From the NCBI GenBank assembly GCA_027076405.1, contig JALTJN010000376.1, forward strand, positions 1-15,371: a stretch of 15,371 bases of DNA, read 5' to 3'. Under the pieces are notes generated by a model. The model was not told where the DNA came from. It worked only from the letters and a program-made list of their open reading frames with translations, and ran no database searches. The translations under genes and the position numbers were made by a program. Shown piece after piece: positions 7,940 through 15,181 of the stretch; within the stretch, counting starts at the first letter, position 1, and each line of letters starts with the position of its first letter. The DNA is from Chromatiales bacterium. Lineage in GTDB: Bacteria; Pseudomonadota; Gammaproteobacteria; UBA6429.

Positions 7940-8084
7940 GCCACGAAGGGCACGAAGACACAAAGAAAGGTATGCTTAAACCACTGAAACCATATTCGTA
8001 TGGAAAAAAAGCAAAAATATTTCTTTCCTTGAGTTCATGTGTGGTTAATTTTTTTATCTTTGTGTTCTTCGTGCCCTTTGTGGC
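7940..8084. repeat. CCACGAAGG-type imperfect inverted repeat, copy 2
   Basis: Arms 7940-7966 and 8057-8084 match as inverted copies except for one substitution and one 1-base indel, enclosing about 90 bases. The arms again consist of three roughly 9-base units (CACGAAGGG, CACGAAGA, CACAAAGAA). It sits between fis (stop at 8101) and the start of purH, with the right arm 16 bases after fis. It belongs to the same family as the copy at 6231-6331, though the loops are unlike. It occupies the purH leader, so it may end the dusB-fis transcript or shape purH expression. Confidence 0.88.
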
Positions 8085-8100
8085 TAAAATATATTTTGGT

Positions 8101-8391
8101 TTAGTCGTTCAAACCGTACATTTTTAGTTTTTTACGTAAGGTGCCGCGATTAATGCCTAATAACTCAGAGGCTTTGCTTTGATTGCCCTTGGTATATTCC
8201 AAAACACTGCGGAATAAAGGTTCTTCGATTTCATTTAACACCAGTTGATAAAGATCATTAGTCTGGTGACCTTCTAAGTGTTTAAAGTAACCTTGCATTG
8301 CATCTTCAACGCAGGCTTTTAATGGTTTTCTTGTTTCTTGTTGTGGATGTAATTGTGTAATAGCAGGGTCCACTAAAGCGGCTTCTGTCAT
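8101..8391 (-). CDS. fis: DNA-binding protein Fis
   Basis: Small nucleoid-associated protein that bends DNA and tunes rRNA, tRNA and recombination functions. It has 96 residues (E. coli 98). The C-terminal helix-turn-helix is unmistakable: [27 protein letters not shown], at about 68-94. The N-terminal arm differs from enterobacterial Fis, as is usual outside that group. Its ATG overlaps the dusB stop in an ATGA arrangement, so translation is coupled. A very strong ribosome binding site, AAGGAGG (8402-8408), lies inside the end of dusB 10 bases before the ATG, consistent with Fis being made in much larger amounts than DusB from the same mRNA. Confidence 0.97.
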   Translation of the reverse strand: MTEAALVDPAITQLHPQQETRKPLKACVEDAMQGYFKHLEGHQTNDLYQLVLNEIEEPLFRSVLEYTKGNQSKASELLGINRGTLRKKLKMYGLND

Positions 8392-9374
8392 GCTGCTATT
8401 TCCTCCTTGTCTAATAAGCGTTCAAAAAATTCACGAGTAATATTTAATTGCTCGTCGATTGTATTGACCCGACATACGGCTTGACGGAAAGCGCCACCAT
8501 GCGCCTGTCCTTTGCTGTACCAACTGATGTGTTTACGGGCCACTCGCACACCAGTAAATTCCCCATAAAAATCATAAAGGTTATCCAGATGCCCGAGTAA
8601 AATGTCCCGAATTTCTTCGGTACCAGGTTCAGGCAAATGTTCTCCTGTTTTTAAATAATGATCAATTTCCCGAAAAATCCAGGGGCGACCTTGTGCCGCA
8701 CGACCTATCATCACTGCATCGGCTTTGGTGTAGTCGAGTACAAATTTTGCTTTTTCGGGCGTTTTAATATCGCCATTGGCAATCACCGGAATAGCGATAC
8801 GACTTTTGACATCAGCAATGGTGTCATACTCGGCATCGCCACGATATTGGTCCGCACGCGTGCGGCCATGAATCGCTAGTGACTGAATACCTGCATCTTC
8901 AGCAATGCGGGCAATATTGACGGCATTTCGACTTTCTCGATCCCAACCGGTACGAATTTTTAGTGTGACCGGAATATCAACTGCCTCAACAACAGCAGTC
9001 AAAATTTCGCCCACTAATTTTTCATTTTGCAATAACGCAGAACCGGCTAATACATTACATACTTTTTTTGCCGGGCACCCCATATTGATATCAATAATCT
9101 GGGCACCGTTATCGACGTTGTATTTTGCCGCTTCGGCCATCATTGCGGGTTCGGTTCCCATGATCTGAACAGATTTCGGATCGGTTTCGCCCTCATGTGA
9201 AGCGCGACGTTTGGTTTTGTCACTTCCCCATAATAACGAATTCGATGAAACCATTTCAGACACAGCCATACCTGCGCCTAAACTGCGGCACAATTTGCGA
9301 AATGGCAAATCAGTGACGCCTGCCATAGGGGCAAGTACGAGTTTGTTACTTAGCTGGTAAGGACCAATGTGCAT
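8388..9374 (-). CDS. dusB: tRNA-dihydrouridine synthase B
   Basis: FMN-dependent enzyme that reduces specific uridines in tRNA D-loops to dihydrouridine. With the start at ATG 9374 the protein has 328 residues (E. coli 321) and begins MHIGPYQLSNKLVLAPMAGVTD, the family start. The frame stays open to an ATG at 9431, which would add 19 residues unlike the family; neither ATG has a good ribosome binding site, so the choice rests on family comparison. Motifs: APMAGVTD (15-22), the catalytic Cys100 in DINMGCPAKKV, IRTGW, IHGRTR and VIANGDI, and MIGRAAQGRPW for phosphate binding. It forms the conserved dusB-fis operon, with overlapping stop and start. Confidence 0.96.
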   Translation of the reverse strand: MHIGPYQLSNKLVLAPMAGVTDLPFRKLCRSLGAGMAVSEMVSSNSLLWGSDKTKRRASHEGETDPKSVQIMGTEPAMMAEAAKYNVDNGAQIIDINMGCPAKKVCNVLAGSALLQNEKLVGEILTAVVEAVDIPVTLKIRTGWDRESRNAVNIARIAEDAGIQSLAIHGRTRADQYRGDAEYDTIADVKSRIAIPVIANGDIKTPEKAKFVLDYTKADAVMIGRAAQGRPWIFREIDHYLKTGEHLPEPGTEEIRDILLGHLDNLYDFYGEFTGVRVARKHISWYSKGQAHGGAFRQAVCRVNTIDEQLNITREFFERLLDKEEIAA

Positions 9375-9568
9375 ATATGACCAATTGTTCGAAATATTAA
9401 AAACTTGATACTCATGGGGGAGAGCAATCATACAGGTAGTAACATAAAAATTTAAGGGAATAAGTTCAAATTTCTTGCTTGATCATCAATTCTTTATGCG
9501 CTAGGCGAGGACTGTATTCGCAGTTACTAATTTCCTTAAATAGCTTTAAAAAAACAAAAAATTTAAAA

Positions 9569-11119
9569 TTAGAGGAAGGTAAATTCAAAATTAATCGCAT
9601 CTTTACCCGGATCAACCACTTCAAAATTTATATGCACGGGTGTTTTCGGTTTCATTAACAAAAAGGGATTACTTAATTTTCCCAGATAGGTTTTTGAATT
9701 AAAAATACGCTCTGCAATAACATTACCGGAGATATCAGACAGGCGAATATGAATTTTTGGGTAAGGTTGTGCGAAGTCTGCGTTGTTGATCATCGCTGCA
9801 TTGATTAATAGCGCCTTCTTTTCTTTAGGATGCAGACGCACATCGCGACTAATGAGTTGAATTTTTTTTGTATCTCGTGGGCCCGAGTAATGACAGTTTA
9901 CTTTTTCACAAAAAGATTCGAGTAATGGGCGTGATGCAGGTATTAAACCGACTAGGTCGTGTGCTCTAAAGTATGCAATTTGTGCTAATGATAAAACTAA
10001 TAAAATTATAATGAATAAAACAGACAGTAACGGGTGTAAACGGCGAGGTGAGGTTGCTTGTAAATTTTCTATGTCGTTTCTTAACTGAAAAGGAATGTCA
10101 TTTTCGGATGCATGCTGGCCAATATTTTGTTGTGGCACATCTTCAATAACAATGTCTTCTTCAAAGTTGCTTTCTTCTTCGTGATGGCTTTCTAAATCAC
10201 TCAAATCAATTTGATCGAAAAGCTCTTCTTCATTGAGATCCTGTTCATTTTCAGTGTTATTGGTTTCTGTTATCTGGCTATTTTTAGTTGCCTGGTTATC
10301 GAGTTCATCATCGAGCTTTAAAAACTCAAATTCATCGTTTGCGTCATAATTTTTTTCCATTTCCGGCTCGGAAATACCCAGAGATAACTGACCTTCCATT
10401 TCATTTAATATATCGGCAACACTTGAAGCATTTGTTGCATCGTAAGCATCGGTGGTAAACACGTCACCATGATTATTAGCGACAGGAGTACTATTATCTT
10501 TTTCGGCTATTTCCTTGTTACTTTCTTCAGCAGTGTCGCTGTCTGCTTTATTAATTTTATCTGTTGCTTGTGTGAGTTCATCAATGGCGGCATTTAAGTC
10601 AAAGCTGTCATCAAAGATTTCATCGTCGTCAAGAATAGAAATATCTTCGGGGTCGGATGATGGTTTGTCTAAATTGATATCATCAAGATCAGACTGAGGA
10701 AGAGTTTTAGTATCTACAATCATTGTTGCATCTGCATCAAACTCGGGTTTTGCTACAGCTGCTTTAGTTTCTTTTTCTTTTATAGACGCCGCAGGTTTAA
10801 TGATTTCTTGAACTTCAACATCGGATTTATCTATGAGTGGAGTTTTAACTTTAGCTGGCGTTGCATCCACTTTGACCGGCTTTTTAATCTTTGTTTTAGG
10901 GGCTACAGGTGTTGTTTCGACTTCGACAGGTTTTTTAAATTCTGCTTTAGGCTCTGCGGGTTTTGCCGGTGTTTTATTGACGGGTAAATCATCGATTGCA
11001 TGTTTGGGCGCATTAAAGACAAGCTGGCACTGACCACAGCGAACTTTACCTTTTGCGATGGCAAGGTGGCGGTCGGTGACACGGAAACAGGTCGAACATG
11101 TAGGACAACGGGTATACAT
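9569..11119 (-). CDS. Zinc-ribbon, DUF3426 single-pass membrane protein
   Basis: A 516-residue protein of unknown function commonly found next to prmA in gamma- and betaproteobacteria. It opens with an MJ0042-type zinc ribbon, MYTRCPTCSTCFRV, with ligands Cys5, Cys8, Cys28 and Cys31 (RCGQC). Residues about 45-355 are low complexity: first Lys/Pro/Thr-rich, then very rich in Asp, Glu, Ser and Asn. One transmembrane helix (about 361-384) is followed by the DUF3426 domain (to 516), which has the conserved FCEKVNC cysteine pair and the closing 'VHINFEVVDP' block. The predicted layout is a cytoplasmic zinc ribbon on a long acidic tether with a periplasmic DUF3426 domain. It starts 61 bases after prmA stops. 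No Shine-Dalgarno precedes the ATG; a TATAAT lies only 6 bases upstream. Confidence 0.88.
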   Translation of the reverse strand: MYTRCPTCSTCFRVTDRHLAIAKGKVRCGQCQLVFNAPKHAIDDLPVNKTPAKPAEPKAEFKKPVEVETTPVAPKTKIKKPVKVDATPAKVKTPLIDKSDVEVQEIIKPAASIKEKETKAAVAKPEFDADATMIVDTKTLPQSDLDDINLDKPSSDPEDISILDDDEIFDDSFDLNAAIDELTQATDKINKADSDTAEESNKEIAEKDNSTPVANNHGDVFTTDAYDATNASSVADILNEMEGQLSLGISEPEMEKNYDANDEFEFLKLDDELDNQATKNSQITETNNTENEQDLNEEELFDQIDLSDLESHHEEESNFEEDIVIEDVPQQNIGQHASENDIPFQLRNDIENLQATSPRRLHPLLSVLFIIILLVLSLAQIAYFRAHDLVGLIPASRPLLESFCEKVNCHYSGPRDTKKIQLISRDVRLHPKEKKALLINAAMINNADFAQPYPKIHIRLSDISGNVIAERIFNSKTYLGKLSNPFLLMKPKTPVHINFEVVDPGKDAINFEFTFL

Positions 11120-11125
11120 GGGCTG

Positions 11126-11131
11126 ATTATA
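11126..11131 (-). promoter_or_regulatory. Perfect -10-like TATAAT just upstream of the zinc-ribbon gene
   Basis: The minus strand reads TATAAT, then 6 bases, then the ATG at 11119. If used as a -10, transcription would begin at or next to the start codon, giving a leaderless message; the absence of a ribosome binding site agrees with this. The -35 region (TTCATA at 18 bases) is weak, so chance is a fair alternative. Confidence 0.25.
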
Positions 11132-11179
11132 CGCACAACTCTTTATATATATGAAATCACAGCTAATTTTACTAAATGT

Positions 11180-12055
11180 TTATTTTCGTGTACCTGCTAA
11201 ACAAATCCAGTCGCCTTGTTGCTTCCATATTTGAATATCAAAATTTGTCTGATAGGCAGCAAGCACATCATCTGCCTGTTCAGCAAGAATACCGGATAAA
11301 ACAATTTTGCCATTCGCTAGTGTTAAGTCAGCAAAATAGGGTGCAAGTTCAATCAATGGTGAAGCTAAAATATTGGCAAGCAATAAAGGTGCAGGTTGAT
11401 TTGGAAAGTCTTTTGGTAAATACGTTTTAATATTGTGTGAAACATGGTTTTTTTCTGCATTATCAATCGTTGCGATCAGAGCTTGAGGGTCTAGATCAAT
11501 GGCCTCTGCATGTTTTGCACCAAGTAAAATCGCACCAATGGCTAATATCCCTGAACCGCATCCAAAATCAATGACTTCTTTATCGACAGGCGGGTTGGCA
11601 TCAAGCCATTCCAGACACATCGAAGTCGTAGGGTGCGTGCCGGTTCCAAAGGCTAAGCCGGGGTCGAGTAAAATATTGGCAGCATCAGGCTGTGGAGGTT
11701 TAAAGGTACTGGGCACAACCCAAAGTTTTTCACCAAACTGCATGGGTTTAAAATTATCCATCCATGCGCGTACCCAGTCTTTATCTTCAAGTTGCTCGCC
11801 TTTCCAGTCGGGGATTTTTTTTCTAAGTTGTTGTTCTATTTGGCTGATAATTTTTGCTAAATCGACATTAGCATCAAACAATCCTACTGCACGAGTTTGT
11901 GACCACATGGGCGTGGTACCAATAGCCGGTTCCAACATGGGTTGGTCCTGCATGTCTTGCAGAGTCACGGACACCGCACCTTGATCCATTAAGGCATCAG
12001 AAAGCTGATCAGCTTCTGTTTCGTTGGTTGGGATGATAAGTTGTAGCCAAGCCAT
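11180..12055 (-). CDS. prmA: Ribosomal protein L11 methyltransferase
   Basis: SAM-dependent enzyme that trimethylates several amino groups of ribosomal protein L11. It has 291 residues (E. coli 293). The N-terminal L11-binding domain begins MAWLQLIIP and is followed by the linker with EDKDWVRAWMDNFKP (90-104). The methyltransferase domain shows DPGLAFGTGTHPTT (131-144), the SAM-binding motif I VIDFGCGSGILAIGA (161-175), and LLLANILASPL, the catalytic-loop equivalent. No clear Shine-Dalgarno precedes the ATG. Upstream lies a 430-bp stretch with two palindromic elements and then the accC terminator, so prmA is likely the first gene of its own unit with the zinc-ribbon gene following. Confidence 0.97.
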   Translation of the reverse strand: MAWLQLIIPTNETEADQLSDALMDQGAVSVTLQDMQDQPMLEPAIGTTPMWSQTRAVGLFDANVDLAKIISQIEQQLRKKIPDWKGEQLEDKDWVRAWMDNFKPMQFGEKLWVVPSTFKPPQPDAANILLDPGLAFGTGTHPTTSMCLEWLDANPPVDKEVIDFGCGSGILAIGAILLGAKHAEAIDLDPQALIATIDNAEKNHVSHNIKTYLPKDFPNQPAPLLLANILASPLIELAPYFADLTLANGKIVLSGILAEQADDVLAAYQTNFDIQIWKQQGDWICLAGTRK

Positions 12056-12093
12056 GTTTATTTAACTCGAAGTTTTGTTAGTTTAAATTCGGC

Positions 12094-12200
12094 TTTGGAA
12101 CAGGGAGAGTCTAATGAAGGCGCGCTATTCGCCGTCCATGGCCGCTCGACTGCTTCATCCTTGAAGCAGACGGCCTTCATTAGACTCTCCCTATCCCAAA
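12094..12200 (+). repeat. Structured palindromic element, copy E1
   Basis: A perfect 20-bp inverted repeat (12102-12121 with 12173-12192) is extended outward by TTTGG/CCAAA (12094-12098 with 12196-12200) across a 3-base internal loop. Inside is a 7-bp hairpin, CTGCTTC (12150-12156) with GAAGCAG (12163-12169), loop ATCCTT, and an alternative GCCGTC/GACGGC pairing (12131-12136 with 12169-12174). Core words GCGCTATTCGC and GGCCGCTCGACTGC are shared with the element at 12283-12442 in opposite orientation. No protein-coding frame covers it. It could be a non-autonomous mobile repeat or a structured RNA. Confidence 0.85.
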
Positions 12201-12282
12201 ACCTTATTTTTGAGGTATATTTAAGTTATTGTTATTTTATATAAATCAGAAGTTTATTAATTCAAAAGTATAAAAGTGAGGC

Positions 12283-12442
12283 TATGGAATGGAGGGAGTC
12301 AGATCTCGACCGTCTGCCACACGATGTGGCAGTCGAGCGGCCGGGCAAGAATTGTTACCACAATTCATTGCATGCTCCGCCATTTATGATGGCGGCCAGA
12401 CAGCGAATAGCGCGTCGTGATCTGACTCCCTCTGTTTTCATA
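12283..12442 (-). repeat. Structured palindromic element, copy E2 (related to E1, inverted, with extra hairpins)
   Basis: Terminal arms of 14 perfect base pairs (12292-12305 with 12419-12432) extend outward through TATGGAA/TTTTCATA with one bulge. Inside are three hairpins: CTGCCAC/GTGGCAG (12314-12320 with 12326-12332), AATTGT/ACAATT (12350-12355 with 12360-12365) and CCGCCAT/ATGGCGG (12377-12383 with 12389-12395). Read on the minus strand it shares GCGCTATTCGC, GGCCGCTCGACTGC and GCAGACGG with E1, plus about 50 inserted bases carrying the last two hairpins. Stem sequences differ from E1 yet still pair. Confidence 0.85.
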
Positions 12443-12490
12443 GTCGTTGCATTTAAGCTTAAATATAAATCTTCACTTTCAACAAATAAA

Positions 12491-12528
12491 AAAAAGCGAG
12501 TTACTTTTTTACAGCTAACTCGCTTTTT
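12491..12528 (-). terminator. Rho-independent terminator of aroQ-accB-accC
   Basis: A 13-bp perfect stem (12491-12503 with 12516-12528), core GCGAGTTA/TAACTCGC, encloses a 12-base loop. On the minus strand it is followed by a long U-run (from the A-rich 12487-12495). It starts 17 bases beyond the accC stop codon and marks the end of the accC transcript. Confidence 0.9.
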
Positions 12529-12544
12529 AAAACAAGAAGAAAAT

Positions 12545-13894
12545 TTACTTGCCTTTCTCTTCGAGTTTCTTTTCCAGATAATGGATGTTGACACTTCCTG
12601 TCTGGAAACCGGCATCATTGAACAGATCCTGTTGCAGAGGAATATTGACCTTAATCCCCTCGATAACCATTTCACTTAATGCGGTACGCATACGAGCCAT
12701 AGCAACATCGCGGTTTTCTCCATGAGCAATGAGTTTACCTATCATTGAATCATAGTAAGGCGGTACACGGTAACCATTATATATATGGGTATCAACACGA
12801 ATGCCGGGGCCACCGGGAGCATGATATGCAGTGATGGTACCTGGTGAAGGCATGAAGGTATCCGGATCTTCTGCATTAATCCGGCACTCCATGGCATGAC
12901 CATTGATCTTGATATCTTCCTGTTTATAGGCAAGCGGCAAACCACTGGCAATGCGCAGTTGTTCACGCACAATATCCACACCGGTAATCATTTCGGTGAC
13001 CGGGTGTTCTACCTGAACGCGGGTATTCATTTCAATGAAGTAGAATTCACCGTCTTCATATAAAAATTCAAATGTCCCTGCACCACGATAACCAATATCA
13101 ATACAGGCCTGAGCACAACGTTCGCCGATTTCAGCACGCATTTCTTCTGTTATACCTGGTGCCGGTGCTTCTTCTATTACTTTTTGATGGCGGCGTTGCA
13201 TAGAACAATCACGTTCACCAAGGTGAATAGCATGACCATGTTCATCAGCAAGTACCTGAATTTCAATATGACGAGGGTTGCCAAGAAATTTTTCCATGTA
13301 AACCATGCCGTTATTAAAAGTGGCGAGTGCTTCTGCTTTCGTCAAAGAGATAGAGTTTAATAATGTCGCATCACTATGCACAACGCGCATGCCACGACCA
13401 CCACCACCACCCGAGGCTTTTAAAATAACGGGATAGCCAATGCGGTTGGCATGGGCGAGATTTTTTGCATCATCATCATCAAGCGCACCGTCTGAACCGG
13501 GTACGGTTGGAACACCGGCGGCTTTCATCGCTTTAATGGCCTCAACTTTGTCACCCATAATACGGATAGTTTCAGCTTTTGGGCCAATGAAAATAAAACC
13601 ACTTTCTTCTACACGTTCAGCAAAGTCAGCATTTTCCGATAAGAAACCATAACCGGGATGAATACCCACAGAGTCGGTTACTTCAGCAGCACTGATAACG
13701 GCAGGTATGCTTAGATAACTCTCTAATGAAGAGGCGGGACCAATACAAACAGATTCATCGGCAAGACGAACATGTTTTAAATCACGATCGGCTTCTGAAT
13801 GAAGCGCAACCGAACGGATACCTAACTCGCGGCAAGCACGTAAAATACGCAGTGCAATTTCGCCACGGTTAGCAATAAGTACTTTATCTAACAT
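12545..13894 (-). CDS. accC: Biotin carboxylase subunit of acetyl-CoA carboxylase
   Basis: Carboxylates biotin on AccB using bicarbonate and ATP, the first half-reaction of fatty-acid synthesis. It has 449 residues, the same as E. coli AccC. The N-terminal domain begins [20 protein letters not shown], with [11 protein letters not shown] at 79-89. ATP-grasp residues include Lys116 (MGDK) and Lys159 in [14 protein letters not shown] (157-170); the catalytic block [15 protein letters not shown] is intact, as is [13 protein letters not shown]. It lies 17 bases after accB, forming the usual accBC pair, and is followed by a strong terminator. A GGGG about 11 bases upstream may act as a weak ribosome binding site. 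Confidence 0.98.
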   Translation of the reverse strand: MLDKVLIANRGEIALRILRACRELGIRSVALHSEADRDLKHVRLADESVCIGPASSLESYLSIPAVISAAEVTDSVGIHPGYGFLSENADFAERVEESGFIFIGPKAETIRIMGDKVEAIKAMKAAGVPTVPGSDGALDDDDAKNLAHANRIGYPVILKASGGGGGRGMRVVHSDATLLNSISLTKAEALATFNNGMVYMEKFLGNPRHIEIQVLADEHGHAIHLGERDCSMQRRHQKVIEEAPAPGITEEMRAEIGERCAQACIDIGYRGAGTFEFLYEDGEFYFIEMNTRVQVEHPVTEMITGVDIVREQLRIASGLPLAYKQEDIKINGHAMECRINAEDPDTFMPSPGTITAYHAPGGPGIRVDTHIYNGYRVPPYYDSMIGKLIAHGENRDVAMARMRTALSEMVIEGIKVNIPLQQDLFNDAGFQTGSVNIHYLEKKLEEKGK

Positions 13895-13911
13895 AATAAA
13901 TTTGCCCCAAC

Positions 13912-14361
13912 TTACTCAATAATGAATAAAGGTTGGTTGTATTCAACCGGTTGACCGTTTTCAACGAGAATTGCTTTAATCGTACCGGCTTTATCAGCTT
14001 CAATCTGATTGAGTAATTTCATCGCTTCAATAATACACAAGGTATCACCGACGTTAACTTTAGAACCGATATCAACAAATGATGCTGCACCTGGTGAAGG
14101 TGCACGGTAAAAGCTGCCAACCATTGGTGAGGTCAAGACATGACCTTCAATGACTTCTTCGGCAGGGGCTGCTTCAGCAACAGGCGCTGCTGCGACAGGG
14201 GCAGCGGCAATAGGGGCTGCTGCGACTGGAGCAGGAGCAACAGCGGCGGCAACTGCATTACGACTGATACGAACAGATTCTTCACCTTCGTGAATTTCGA
14301 TTTCAGCAATGCCAGATTCTTCGAGTAGTTCGATGAGTTTTTTTACTTTTCTTATATCCAT
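13912..14361 (-). CDS. accB: Biotin carboxyl carrier protein of acetyl-CoA carboxylase
   Basis: Carries biotin between biotin carboxylase and the carboxyltransferase. It has 149 residues (E. coli 156). Residues 1-34 form the conserved N-terminal helix region ([23 protein letters not shown]). Residues about 35-68 are a flexible Ala/Pro linker with PVAAAP-type repeats. Residues about 72-149 form the biotinyl domain, with the biotin-accepting Lys115 in EAMK. The usual EAMKMMN reads EAMKLLN here, a mild change after the modified lysine. A good ribosome binding site, AAGGTGA (14369-14375), precedes the ATG by about 7 bases. It lies between aroQ (34 bases upstream) and accC (17 bases downstream), the common aroQ-accB-accC operon. 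Confidence 0.98.
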   Translation of the reverse strand: MDIRKVKKLIELLEESGIAEIEIHEGEESVRISRNAVAAAVAPAPVAAAPIAAAPVAAAPVAEAAPAEEVIEGHVLTSPMVGSFYRAPSPGAASFVDIGSKVNVGDTLCIIEAMKLLNQIEADKAGTIKAILVENGQPVEYNQPLFIIE

Positions 14362-14395
14362 AGTATTTTCACCTTTTAGGGGTTAAGTGATTCAG

Positions 14396-14830
14396 TTATG
14401 CAAGCGACTCAATTGCTGCACTTAATGCCAGCGAGTAACCGTTTGCGCCCAGACCGCTAATCACTCCTTGTGCCAAATCCGAAAAATAGGAATGACGACG
14501 GAAGTCTTCACGTGCATGGACATTTGATAAATGAACTTCGATAAACGGAATATTTACCGCAGCGAGAGCGTCGCGCATTGCCACACTGGTGTGGGTGAAC
14601 GCGGCGGGGTTAATAATGATGTAGTCAATGTTATCTTTAGCTTCTTGGATAGCGGTCACTAAATCGTGTTCAGCATTACTCTGACAGCTTGAAAGTGTAT
14701 GACCGGCTGCTTTTGCCTGATTGTTTAGCGTATTATCAATGTCGGCTAATGTCGTGGCACCATAAATTTCTGGCTCGCGAGTACCAAGCAGGTTTAGGTT
14801 GGGGCCATGTAAGATAAGTATGTTCGCCAT
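14396..14830 (-). CDS. aroQ: 3-dehydroquinate dehydratase, type II
   Basis: Converts 3-dehydroquinate to 3-dehydroshikimate in the shikimate pathway by trans elimination. It has 144 residues, typical of the dodecameric type II enzyme. Motifs in order: [16 protein letters not shown] (9-24) with catalytic Arg18 and Tyr23, SNAEHDLV (51-58), [17 protein letters not shown] (73-89), and [31 protein letters not shown] near 97-128. First gene of the aroQ-accB-accC operon. The ribosome binding site is not obvious. The promoter should lie in the divergent gap to the right. Confidence 0.97.
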   Translation of the reverse strand: MANILILHGPNLNLLGTREPEIYGATTLADIDNTLNNQAKAAGHTLSSCQSNAEHDLVTAIQEAKDNIDYIIINPAAFTHTSVAMRDALAAVNIPFIEVHLSNVHAREDFRRHSYFSDLAQGVISGLGANGYSLALSAAIESLA

Positions 14831-15181
14831 TTTAACGATGCCAAAATATTGTTATTAGTATTTATGCAATATCCATGCAAATGTAAGCATAATCGCAGCA
14901 CGATAGATGCATTTTGGGCTCGTCCTAAGCAGTGATTTTGAAGCTATTGTGCCTCAAGAGGAACTGATTGTCCAATTTAATGGGATTTCCCCGAAATTCG
15001 CTACATATAATAGCAAATTCCAAGGAAATAAGTATGCCAATGCGATCACAGAATGGATAGGGGGTTATTTGATGATTATTTTCATAAAACCTGACTTATT
15101 TTATTTTTAATTTAATAACACTGCTGTAGTGTTAGTAACCAAGATAGTATGAAATTTCTTAAAATAATGGAAGGTGAGTAA
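14831..15181. other. Divergent intergenic region between aroQ and the response regulator gene
   Basis: These 351 bases contain no supported gene: the only sizeable plus-strand frame (14907-15110, 67 codons) matches nothing I recognise and lacks a ribosome binding site. A 7-bp dyad TAACACT-GCTGT-AGTGTTA at 15116-15134 lies about 48 bases before the response regulator start and could be an operator or leader hairpin. No confident -35/-10 pair was found for either gene. Confidence 0.5.
15116..15134. promoter_or_regulatory. Dyad upstream of the response regulator gene
   Basis: A perfect 7-bp inverted repeat, TAACACT and AGTGTTA, surrounds a 5-base centre in an otherwise AT-rich tract. There is no following T-run, so it is not a terminator. 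Its position ahead of the gene suits a regulator-binding site; the function is unproven. Confidence 0.35.

Noticed and set aside
6231..8084. The two purH-flanking repeats as a CRISPR array or composite transposon
   Set aside because: There are only two hairpins with unlike loops, no regular spacers, no transposase, and the enclosed gene is an ordinary core gene in its usual place.
12094..12442. E1 and E2 as integron attC sites or tRNA genes
   Set aside because: The attC core ends (RYYYAAC/GTTRRRY) are absent, and neither element folds into a cloverleaf with recognisable tRNA boxes.
12284..12679. Plus-strand 131-codon frame across E2, the terminator and the end of accC
   Set aside because: It is made of palindrome, terminator and antisense accC sequence, so it is a by-product and not a gene.
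14907..15110. Plus-strand 67-codon frame in the aroQ/response regulator gap
   Set aside because: No ribosome binding site, no recognisable motifs, and base composition typical of the gap.
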